This document shows positions 37,440 through 45,220 of a stretch of DNA of 64,000 nucleotides, in pieces. Positions within the stretch are counted from its first letter, which is position 1. Every line of letters begins with the position of its first letter. Location of the stretch: positions 1 to 64,000 of the forward strand of contig CALUSM010000003.1 of the NCBI GenBank assembly GCA_944323445.1, written 5' to 3'. The stretch is from an uncultured Bacteroidales bacterium. Lineage in GTDB: Bacteria > Bacteroidota > Bacteroidia > Bacteroidales > UBA932. The position numbers and the translations under genes were made by a program. The notes beneath the pieces are model-generated. The model was given only the letters and a program-made list of their open reading frames with translations. It did not search any database and was not told the origin of the DNA.

Positions 37440-40400
37440 TTAGAAGTTAATGTTGAGACCGATGGAGTAAGTCTTGTTGGGAGTATAGGAGTAGCCTGTA
37501 CCTCCGGTGAAGTTGTACTGGGGATCCATACCGTCAAGATGGCTGAATGTAGCAATGTTGTCCAGTGCCATATAGAGCCTGATCTGCTGGGCCTTGATCT
37601 TCTGCGCGTACTTGTAGGGCAGGGAGAAGCCGAGGGTGATGTTCTTGATGGCGAAGTACGAAGCGTCGATCAGGTGGTTGTCGTTTGCAGCGTAGGAACC
37701 GTTGATCTCGGCACGGGGAACGTCGGTGATGTCACCGGGCTGCTGCCATCTGCGGAGAGCGTTGACATGCCAGGTGTTACCGGTGTACATGGGCTGCATT
37801 GAGCCGCTGTACATGCTGTCGTAGATCTTACCGCCGATGGAATAGGTGGTCATGATGCTCAGGTCGACGAACTCGAAGAGGGTCAGGCTGGTGCTCAGAC
37901 TACCGTAGAGCTTGGGAAGACGGCTGCCCTGGTACCACTTGCTGGTGGATGCCTTGGATACGTCGGAGCTGCGGTATACATTCAGGGGGTTGCCCTTGTC
38001 ATCCACGGGGGTGTCGCCGTCCCACTTAGGCTCGCTCATGCCCTCGGGCAGGTCGTATACCCAGTACATCTGGGCTCCTGTTGCAGGATCAATGCCGGCA
38101 GACTTGGCCATGTAGAAGGTGTACAGGGGCTTGCCGACCTCGATTACCTGGATACCGGAGGTGATGCGGTCATCGTCGGTGAGTTTCAGCACCTCGTTGC
38201 GGGTGGTGGATCCGAGAGCGTCGATGCGCCATGTGAAGTTCTTCTTGTTGAAGATCTGCACGCCGAGGGCCATCTCGACACCGTCGTTGACCATGTTTCC
38301 GATGTTGGAGTTATAGCCGGTGAATCCGGTGGACATTGCCATGGGGAAGGCCAGGAGCATGTCGCGGGTGTAGCGGCGGTAGTACTCGATGCTGAAGTCG
38401 AGAACGTTGTTGAAGAGACGGAAGTCGAGACCGATGTTGAGGTTCTCGTTCTTCTCCCAGGTTACGTTGGGATTCTCAAGAGTTGACACGAAAGCACCGC
38501 TCATGTTGGCGTTGGCCCATGTCAGGTTGTAGAAGCTCTGCCATGCGTAGTACGAGCCGAGGTTGTCGTTACCCTGGACACCGTAGCTGGCGCGGAGGGC
38601 CAGGTGGTCGATCCAGCTTACGTTCTGCATCCAGCGCTCGTTGGTGATGTTCCAGTTGGCGCCCACGGACCAGAAGAGACCCCAGCGGTGGTCAGGATGG
38701 AACCTCGAGGAACCGTCGGTACGGATGGATGCGGACAGGAAGTAGCGGTCGGCGTAGTCGTAGTTCAGACGGCCCAGCCAGGACTCGATCTTATATGCAT
38801 GGCTGTAGGAGTTTGTGCTCACTACGGTTGTGGCGGGAGCCATCTCGATGATACCGTCTACCAGACCGGTCTTCTGACCGTCGAGGTAGGAGTATGCGTA
38901 GTCATAGTACTCGTGACCGGCGAGGAGACCGATGGTGTGTCCGTTGAAGGTGCGGTCATAGGTGAGCAGCTGGTTGAAGGTGTAGGAGAGCATCCTCGAG
39001 TTGGCCTTGGTCAGACGGCCGTTGGAGGAGGCGGCGTTGCCGTGGTACATATTATAATAGGTAGTAGCGTTCTGGGTGCGGTAGTCGGCATTGAAGTTCA
39101 CGGTGAACTTCAGGCCCTTTGCCCAACCCATCTCGTCGCTGTCGGAACCCAGGGTGATGTAGGTCCTGACGCCGGCGCTCTCGCTCTTGGTGCCCATGTA
39201 GTCATCATAGAGGGTGGCCACGGAGTTGAAGTTGGCCTGGGTAGGACGGGCTACACCGTAGTCGAACTGGCGGTTGCCGAGCTCATCAAGGGCGTCGGTA
39301 CCGTCGAGGTTCTTGAGGTATACGGGATAGATGGGAGCCATGAACTGAGCCGAGTACCATACGTTGGAGTTCTCGGATCCGGTGTATGTGGGACCATAGG
39401 AGTCAGTGGCTGCCATGGAGAGGTTCAGACCAGCTGCGAACCACTTGGCGGGAGTCAGGTCGACGTTGGCACGGCCGCTGAAACGCTGGAAGCCGGACTC
39501 CTTCAGGATACCGTCCTGATCCAGATAACCCAGGGAGAGCAGAGCCTTGATCTTCTCAGAACCGCCGCTCACGCTGAGATTGTGCTCCTGACGGAAGGCA
39601 TTGTGGTTGGTGACCTCCTCCATCCAGTCCTCGTTGTAGGCGGATATGGCGTCAGCCCTTACTGCTCCGGTGGCGGGATCAATCAGAGTCTCCCATGTGT
39701 AGTTCTTGAAAGGATTGTACTGCTCGCCGCCGAGAGCGCCGGAAAGACCGCTCATGGCAAGCTGTGAGGCCTCCTCCCAGTTATATCCGTTGCTGAAGAC
39801 ATATCTGTTGCGCAGAGCCTCGTAGGTCATGTTCACGAAGTCTCTCTGGTCAACCATCTCATAGGGTTTGATGGCCCTGTCCTGCCAGCCGGCGTTGAAG
39901 GTGTAGGATACGTTCACCTTGTCGCCCTTGGCGCGCTTGGTGGTGATCATCACGACGCCGTTGGCGGCACGCGCACCGTAAAGGGCTGCCGAAGAAGCGT
40001 CCTTCAGCACGGTCATCGACTCGATGTCGGCCGGGTTGATGGAGCTCAGGCTGCCGTCGTAAGGAGCGCCGTCCACTACGTACAGAGGGCTCTGACTGGC
40101 GTTGATGGAACCGAATCCGCGGATACGGATGGTGGCATCTGAACCAGGCTGACCGGAAGAGGACACCTGTACTCCTGCGGACATTCCCTCGAGAGCCTGC
40201 GAGAGGTTAGGAACGACACGTTTCTCGATCTTCTCGCTGCTGATAGCTGTAGCGGAACCGGTGATCGCGTCTTTCTTCGCGGTACCGTAAGCCACCACGA
40301 TCACGTCATCGAGGGTAGTAGCCTCGGGAACGAGGACGATGTCGATGGAGGTCCTGCCGTTTACGGGCACTTCCTGAGTGGTATAGCCCAGGAATGTCAC

Positions 40401-40619
40401 TTCCAGGACTCCGTTCGCAGGTACGGACAGGGAGAAGGATCCCATATCGTCGGTCATGGCCCACTGGGTGGTGCTGCCTTTGAGCACGACTGAGGCTCCG
40501 ACTATCCCCTCGCCTGTTGAGGCATCAGTAACAGTACCTGTAACTGTGATATCCTGCGCATAAGCTGCGGCAGTTACCGCGAGTAACAGACCTGTTAAAA
40601 ATAGTCTGATCTTTTTCAT
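37440..40619 (-). CDS. SusC/RagA-family TonB-dependent transporter 1, in the ON orientation
   Basis: A 1059-residue outer-membrane importer. Intact signal peptide MKKIRLFLTGLLLAVTAAAYA, carboxypeptidase-D-regulatory-like domain (residues 24-100), DDVIVVAYGT (104-113, TonB-box region), plug (RIRGFGSINASQSPLYVVDG; LKDASSAALYGARAANGVVM) and a 22-strand barrel ending TYSIGLNINF. Codons 11-16 of the signal peptide lie on the 16-bp core of the inverted repeat shared with the right susC. The first ten codons, leader and promoter region lie inside the invertible segment. The copy is therefore expressible as drawn and would lose its start on inversion. Near-identical to SusC2 in the barrel. Energised by TonB-ExbBD encoded elsewhere. 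Confidence 0.93.
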   Translation of the reverse strand: MKKIRLFLTGLLLAVTAAAYAQDITVTGTVTDASTGEGIVGASVVLKGSTTQWAMTDDMGSFSLSVPANGVLEVTFLGYTTQEVPVNGRTSIDIVLVPEATTLDDVIVVAYGTAKKDAITGSATAISSEKIEKRVVPNLSQALEGMSAGVQVSSSGQPGSDATIRIRGFGSINASQSPLYVVDGAPYDGSLSSINPADIESMTVLKDASSAALYGARAANGVVMITTKRAKGDKVNVSYTFNAGWQDRAIKPYEMVDQRDFVNMTYEALRNRYVFSNGYNWEEASQLAMSGLSGALGGEQYNPFKNYTWETLIDPATGAVRADAISAYNEDWMEEVTNHNAFRQEHNLSVSGGSEKIKALLSLGYLDQDGILKESGFQRFSGRANVDLTPAKWFAAGLNLSMAATDSYGPTYTGSENSNVWYSAQFMAPIYPVYLKNLDGTDALDELGNRQFDYGVARPTQANFNSVATLYDDYMGTKSESAGVRTYITLGSDSDEMGWAKGLKFTVNFNADYRTQNATTYYNMYHGNAASSNGRLTKANSRMLSYTFNQLLTYDRTFNGHTIGLLAGHEYYDYAYSYLDGQKTGLVDGIIEMAPATTVVSTNSYSHAYKIESWLGRLNYDYADRYFLSASIRTDGSSRFHPDHRWGLFWSVGANWNITNERWMQNVSWIDHLALRASYGVQGNDNLGSYYAWQSFYNLTWANANMSGAFVSTLENPNVTWEKNENLNIGLDFRLFNNVLDFSIEYYRRYTRDMLLAFPMAMSTGFTGYNSNIGNMVNDGVEMALGVQIFNKKNFTWRIDALGSTTRNEVLKLTDDDRITSGIQVIEVGKPLYTFYMAKSAGIDPATGAQMYWVYDLPEGMSEPKWDGDTPVDDKGNPLNVYRSSDVSKASTSKWYQGSRLPKLYGSLSTSLTLFEFVDLSIMTTYSIGGKIYDSMYSGSMQPMYTGNTWHVNALRRWQQPGDITDVPRAEINGSYAANDNHLIDASYFAIKNITLGFSLPYKYAQKIKAQQIRLYMALDNIATFSHLDGMDPQYNFTGGTGYSYTPNKTYSIGLNINF
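40495..40588 (-). repeat. Inverted repeat left arm (recombination site in susC1)
   Basis: On the minus strand it begins with the 16-bp core TGTTACTCGCGGTAAC (40588-40573). A 16-bp stretch with 6 differences follows, then 62 identical bases (40556-40495). The partner is 42048-42141 in opposite orientation. The GTTAC/GTAAC arms around five bases fit a tyrosine-recombinase crossover site. Confidence 0.85.
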
Positions 40620-40944
40620 GTAGATAATTTTTTAAAGTTAATAAAAAGTTAATTGTTTTTTGAGTTTGTTAATGTGTTCGAGTAAACATAAAAAAAGCAC
40701 CGGCAGTCTTCTGCAGTTTTCTGCGGAAGACTACTTACATTCAGGGGAATATATTTAGTCAGCTTAGTCAGGGAATGTCGGACAGCTTTCAAACTAAAAA
40801 AATTAAAGGTTAGTTACTTCTTTTTCTTAGGTCGGTCTGTAGTACTTATCAGGTTTCAAATTGCAAATTTGCAAAAAGTTTTCTAAAAAAACAACTAATA
40901 ACCTCAAAAACTATCCAGCGCAGAGCTGTCCCGGGGCCGTCGGA
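40620..40944 (-). promoter_or_regulatory. Leader and promoter region of susC1, AT-rich, with a hairpin
   Basis: A 325-bp non-coding region between the recombinase and susC1. On the minus strand a stem-loop AGTCTTCCGCAG-AAAA-CTGCAGAAGACT (40732-40705, one mismatch) is followed after 8 bases by a run of seven T, resembling an attenuator. TTAGTCAG occurs twice (40755-40762, 40764-40771). A TTTG-rich tract lies at 40857-40875. A long structured 5' leader of about 200 nt is suggested. No gene is seen. Confidence 0.6.
40837..40867 (-). promoter_or_regulatory. Weak candidate promoter for susC1 (TTTG-N19-TACTACAG)
   Basis: Minus-strand TTTG (40867-40864) and TACTACAG (40844-40837) are exactly 19 bases apart. 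The -7 box shares only TA and the final G with TAnnTTTG, so it may need an activator, or the true promoter may lie elsewhere in the leader. Confidence 0.3.
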
Positions 40945-41985
40945 TCAACTTGCGGAGACGTACCTGCGGATGATTTCCCTGGCCTCCTCATCGAGATTCT
41001 GACAGAGGTAGCGTCTGAATGATTCCTCACTCGTGTGACCGCTGATGCTGCGGATCTGCTCCGTACTCAGCCTTCCGTCCAGGTAGAGGTTGGTGATGTA
41101 GCTGCGTCTGGCGGTATGGGAGGACACGAGCTCATACTTGTGATGCACGGTCCTGACCCTGGTTCCGCCCCGGCATGACCAGACCGTAACACTGGAGTCT
41201 ATGCCGGCCATCATGCATATTGTCTTGATGCTGGTGTTGAGAAAGGAGATGGAGACCTTCGGCAGAGAACCTCCCCACCGATCGATGATCTCCGTAAGAC
41301 CGTCATCCAGAATCGGTATGACTACCATCTTGCCGGTTTTTTTCTGAATCCTGCGGAGCGTCCTGTATTCCCTTCCCCCGATGCTTACAGTCTCTATGTC
41401 CTCGGCCGAGATACAGGAATAGTCTGAAAAGCGCTGTCCGCAGTAGCAGCCGGCCAGGAAAACGTCCCTTACCTTCATCAGCTGCGGAGAATGGCGGAGG
41501 TCCAGTTCAGCAAGGGCGCCGATCTCGTCCCTGGTGAGGTATACCTTTTTATATATAATTGAAGGGCGGTGGGTCACAAAATTCCTGCTGTTCTGCACCA
41601 CCGTGGAGGATACTCCTTCCTCCAGAGCGCTGTTCATAATCGACTTAATCAAGGCAACATACTGATATTTAGTGCTTTCTGCATAGTTGCAGCGGTCGCA
41701 GTATTCCATAAATCCAGCATAGGTGTCCAGGCCGATCTGTGAGAACTTGAGGTCAGCAGTATCTGCGAATCTCTCAAATTCAGGCCATACCCTGAGTATT
41801 TTCTTATAGTTGCAGATGCTGTTGTAAGCATATTTCTTTCCCTTGTTCAGCAAGGTGCAATTCTCCATACCGGCAATTTTTGCCTTAAGGTAGCTGATGA
41901 AAACCTCGTCACGGTTCTCCTTCTTTCTGCGAGCGATTGTCAGCTCGAAATTCATTCCTAGAATTTTTTTAAAGATACGGATCAT
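40945..41985 (-). CDS. Tyrosine recombinase, probable invertase of the susC switch
   Basis: A 346-residue phage-integrase-family protein. The N-terminal SAM-like domain (about residues 20-130, arm and core binding) precedes the catalytic domain with all active residues: Arg185 (CGQRFSDY), Lys216/219 in QKKTGKM, His290 and Arg293 (SSHTARRSYI), His317 (SISGHTSEESF) and nucleophile Tyr326 (FRRYL). It lies inside the segment bounded by the susC inverted repeats, so it would invert with it. The base composition is visibly more AT-rich than the flanking susC genes, with AGG and ATA codons, suggesting separate ancestry. No transposon cargo, tRNA target or excision gene is near, which favours a local invertase over a mobile-element integrase. 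Confidence 0.9.
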   Translation of the reverse strand: MIRIFKKILGMNFELTIARRKKENRDEVFISYLKAKIAGMENCTLLNKGKKYAYNSICNYKKILRVWPEFERFADTADLKFSQIGLDTYAGFMEYCDRCNYAESTKYQYVALIKSIMNSALEEGVSSTVVQNSRNFVTHRPSIIYKKVYLTRDEIGALAELDLRHSPQLMKVRDVFLAGCYCGQRFSDYSCISAEDIETVSIGGREYRTLRRIQKKTGKMVVIPILDDGLTEIIDRWGGSLPKVSISFLNTSIKTICMMAGIDSSVTVWSCRGGTRVRTVHHKYELVSSHTARRSYITNLYLDGRLSTEQIRSISGHTSEESFRRYLCQNLDEEAREIIRRYVSAS

Positions 41986-42046
41986 AGCTGATGGTTTTAA
42001 TTATTATTCACGGTGCTAAAACTATAAAATATTTCCTCCTCCAAGC

Positions 42047-45000
42047 ATGTTACTCGCGGTAACCTCAGCAGCTTTCGCTCAGGATATCACAGTTACAGGT
42101 ACTGTTACTGATGCCTCAACAGGCGAGGGGATAGTCGGAGCTTCAGTCGTACTCAAGGGCAGCACTACCCAGTGGGCCATGACCGACGACATGGGCGCCT
42201 TCTCTCTGACCGTGCCTGCTAACGGAGTACTGGAAGTCACATTCCTGGGCTACACCACTCAGGAAGTGCCCATAAACGGCAGAGCTTCCATAGACATCGT
42301 CCTCACTCCCGAGGCGACGACTCTCGATGACGTGATTGTTGTGGCTTACGGCACCCAAAAGAAGGATGCTATCACCGGATCCGCGGCAGCCGTGAGCAGC
42401 GAGAAGATCGAGAAGCGAATCGTGCCCAACCTGACCCAGGCCCTCGAGGGAATGGCAGCCGGCGTGCAGGTGTCCGGAACCGGTCGTCCCGGTGACGGAG
42501 CCTCTATCCGTATCCGCGGTTTCGGTTCCATCAACGCGTCGAACGACCCTCTGTACGTAGTGGACGGTGCTCCCTTCGACGGCAGCCTGAGCTCCATCAA
42601 CCCGGCCGACATTGAATCAATGACCGTGCTGAAGGACGCGTCCGCTGCAGCCCTTTACGGTGCGCGTGCCGCCAACGGCGTCGTGATGATCACCACCAAG
42701 CGCGCCAAGGGTGACAAGGTGAACGTATCCTACAGCTTCAACGCGGGCTGGCAGGACAGGGCCATCAAACCCTATCAGATGGTGGGCCAGGAGGACTTTG
42801 TCAACCTGACCTACGAGGCCCTTCGCAACGGCTACGTGTTCGACAACGGATATGACTGGGAAACAGCATCCCAGCTGGCCATGCAGGGACTCTCGAGCGC
42901 CCTGGGCGGCGAACTCTATAACCCCTACAAGAACTATACATGGGAGACAGTGATCGACCCCGCCACCGGAGCCGTAAGGGCAGATGCCCAGTCCGCCTAC
43001 TACGAGGACTGGATGGAGGAGATTACCAACCACAACGCATTCCGCCAGGAGCACAACCTGAGTATCAGCGGCGGCAGCGAGAAGGTTAAGGCCATGCTGT
43101 CCCTCGGTTATCTGGACCAGGACGGTATTCTTAAAGAATCCGGATTCTCCCGTTTCAGCGGCCGCGCCAACGTGGACTTTGTTCCTACCAAATGGCTGTC
43201 CGCCGGCCTGAACCTCTCGATGGCCACCACCAACACCGAAGGTCCCACATACAGCGGTTCGGAGAACTCCAATGTGTGGTACTCAGCACAGTTCATGGCT
43301 CCCATCTACCCTGTATACCTCAAGAACCTTGACGGTACAGACGCTCTTGATGACCTGAACCAGCGCCAGTACGACTACGGCGTGAACCGTCCCACCCTGA
43401 CCAACTTCAACTCCGTGGCCACCCTGTACGACGACTACATGGGCACCAAGGCTGACAACGCCGGCGTGAGGACCTACATCACCCTGGGTTCCGACCGCGA
43501 CGACATGGGCTGGGCCAAGGGTCTGAAGCTGACCGTGAACTTCAACGCCGACTACGCCAACCAGAATGCCACCACGTACTACAACATGTACCACGGCAAC
43601 GCCGCATCCTCCGACGGCCGTCTGACGAAGACCAACGCCAGGATGCTCTCCTACACTTTCAACCAGCTGCTGACCTACGACCGCACCTTCGGGGACCACA
43701 CCATCGGTGTCCTCGCCGGTCATGAGTACTATGACTACAGCTACTCCTACCTGACCGCCCAGAAGACCGGTCTGGTGGACGGAATCATCGAGCTGGCTCC
43801 CGCCACAACCCTGGCGGACGGCAACTCCTACTCCAACACCTACAGGATCGAGTCCTGGCTCGGCCGTCTGAACTACGACTACGCTAACCGCTACTTCATC
43901 TCTGCTTCCCTCCGTACCGACGGATCCTCGAGATTCCATCCTGACCACCGCTGGGGCCTCTTCTGGTCCGTGGGCGCCAACTGGAACATCACCAACGAGC
44001 GCTGGATGCAGAACGTAAGCTGGATCGACCACCTGGCCCTCCGCGCCAGCTACGGTATCCAGGGTAACGACAACGTCGTGTCCGGCTACTACGCATGGCA
44101 GTCCTTCTACAATCTGACCTGGGCCAACGCCAACCTCCCCGGCGCCACTATCTCCACCCTGGAGAACCCCAACGTGACCTGGGAGAAGAACGAGAACCTC
44201 AACATCGGTCTTGACTTCCGTCTCTTCAACAACATCCTCGACTTCAGCATCGAGTACTACCGCCGCTACACCCGCGACATGCTCCTGGCCTTCCCTATGG
44301 CCATGTCGACCGGCTTCACCGGCTACAACTCCAACGTGGGCAACATGGTCAACGACGGTGTCGAGATGTCCCTGGGCGTGCAGATCTTCAACAAGAAGAA
44401 CTTCACATGGCGTGTGAACGCGATGGGCTCCACCACCCGTAATGAGGTGCTGAAGCTCACCGAGACCGACCAGATGATCTCCGGCGTACAGGTTATCGAG
44501 GTGGGCAAGCCCCTCTACACCTTCTATATGGCCAAGTCCGCCGGTGTTGACCCCGCCACCGGTGCGCAGATGTACTGGGCATACGACCTGCCCGAGGGCA
44601 TGAGCAAGCCTATGTGGGACGGTGACACTCCCGTGGATGACAAAGGCAACCCCCTGGAGCTGTACCGCACCTCAGACTACAACAAGGCCAACAACAGTAA
44701 GTTCTACCTGGGCAGCCGTCTTCCCAAGCTGTACGGTAGCCTGAGCACCGAGATGAACATCTTCGAGTTCATCGACCTGAGCATCATGACTACCTACTCC
44801 ATCGGCGGATGGATCTACGAGAGCCTCTACAGCGGTGCCATGCAGCCCATGTACACCGGTAACACCTGGCACGTGAACGCGCTCCGCAGATGGCAGAAGC
44901 CCGGTGACATCACCGACATCCCGCGTGCCGAGATCAACGGCACCTACGCCGCCAACGACAGCAAGCTCGTGGATGCCTCCTACTTCGCCATCAAGAACAT

Positions 45001-45199
45001 CACCCTCGGCTTCTCCCTGCCCTACAAGTACGCGCAGAGGATCAAGGCCCAGCAGATCCGTATCTACATGGCACTGGACAACATCGCCCTCTTCTCTCAC
45101 ATGGACGGCATGGATCCCCAGTACAACTTCACCGGAGGCACCGGTTACTACTACACTCCCAACAAGACCTACTCTATCGGTCTCAACATTAACTTCTAA
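42047..45199 (+). CDS. SusC/RagA-family TonB-dependent transporter 2, 5' end truncated (OFF orientation)
   Basis: 1050 residues from the first ATG; otherwise a full SusC with the same order of regulatory-like domain, plug (RIRGFGSINASNDPLYVVDG) and barrel ending TYSIGLNINF. The N-terminus is MLLAVTSAAFAQ: the basic n-region and first hydrophobic residues of the signal peptide are missing, and homology to susC1 begins exactly at the 16-bp core. No TAnnTTTG box is seen in the 61 bp upstream, which instead faces the recombinase start. The remainder shows no frameshift or stop, so selection has kept it functional. I read this as a silent cassette awaiting inversion rather than a dead gene. Confidence 0.9.
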   Translation: MLLAVTSAAFAQDITVTGTVTDASTGEGIVGASVVLKGSTTQWAMTDDMGAFSLTVPANGVLEVTFLGYTTQEVPINGRASIDIVLTPEATTLDDVIVVAYGTQKKDAITGSAAAVSSEKIEKRIVPNLTQALEGMAAGVQVSGTGRPGDGASIRIRGFGSINASNDPLYVVDGAPFDGSLSSINPADIESMTVLKDASAAALYGARAANGVVMITTKRAKGDKVNVSYSFNAGWQDRAIKPYQMVGQEDFVNLTYEALRNGYVFDNGYDWETASQLAMQGLSSALGGELYNPYKNYTWETVIDPATGAVRADAQSAYYEDWMEEITNHNAFRQEHNLSISGGSEKVKAMLSLGYLDQDGILKESGFSRFSGRANVDFVPTKWLSAGLNLSMATTNTEGPTYSGSENSNVWYSAQFMAPIYPVYLKNLDGTDALDDLNQRQYDYGVNRPTLTNFNSVATLYDDYMGTKADNAGVRTYITLGSDRDDMGWAKGLKLTVNFNADYANQNATTYYNMYHGNAASSDGRLTKTNARMLSYTFNQLLTYDRTFGDHTIGVLAGHEYYDYSYSYLTAQKTGLVDGIIELAPATTLADGNSYSNTYRIESWLGRLNYDYANRYFISASLRTDGSSRFHPDHRWGLFWSVGANWNITNERWMQNVSWIDHLALRASYGIQGNDNVVSGYYAWQSFYNLTWANANLPGATISTLENPNVTWEKNENLNIGLDFRLFNNILDFSIEYYRRYTRDMLLAFPMAMSTGFTGYNSNVGNMVNDGVEMSLGVQIFNKKNFTWRVNAMGSTTRNEVLKLTETDQMISGVQVIEVGKPLYTFYMAKSAGVDPATGAQMYWAYDLPEGMSKPMWDGDTPVDDKGNPLELYRTSDYNKANNSKFYLGSRLPKLYGSLSTEMNIFEFIDLSIMTTYSIGGWIYESLYSGAMQPMYTGNTWHVNALRRWQKPGDITDIPRAEINGTYAANDSKLVDASYFAIKNITLGFSLPYKYAQRIKAQQIRIYMALDNIALFSHMDGMDPQYNFTGGTGYYYTPNKTYSIGLNINF
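42048..42141 (+). repeat. Inverted repeat right arm (recombination site in susC2)
   Basis: The core TGTTACTCGCGGTAAC is at 42048-42063 and the 62-bp identical block at 42080-42141. It is the inverted partner of 40495-40588. The reading frame through the core is the same in both genes. Confidence 0.85.
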
Positions 45200-45220
45200 C
45201 AAAGGATAGATAATAATACA

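Larger units (their letters stand above)
40589..42047. other. Predicted invertible DNA segment (1459 bp) with promoter, signal-peptide start and recombinase
   Basis: The segment is bounded by inverted 16-bp cores inside two divergent susC genes. It holds the first ten codons of susC1, its AT-rich leader, and the tyrosine recombinase gene. Inversion would put the ATG and ten codons (MKKIRLFLTG) in frame onto susC2, giving a 1060-residue protein, and leave susC1 with the shorter MLLAVTAAAYAQ start. The precedent is recombinase-driven SusC/SusD inversion in Bacteroides fragilis. Inversion itself is inferred, not seen. Confidence 0.82.

Noticed and set aside
40945-41985. Recombinase as integrase of a conjugative or mobilisable element
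   Set aside because: No transfer, mobilisation or cargo genes, no tRNA target and no direct-repeat att sites were found around it; inverted repeats in the flanking genes point to an invertase.
42047-45199. susC2 as a pseudogene with a lost start
   Set aside because: The remaining frame is intact over 1050 codons, and the break coincides exactly with the inverted-repeat core, which is better explained by an OFF orientation.
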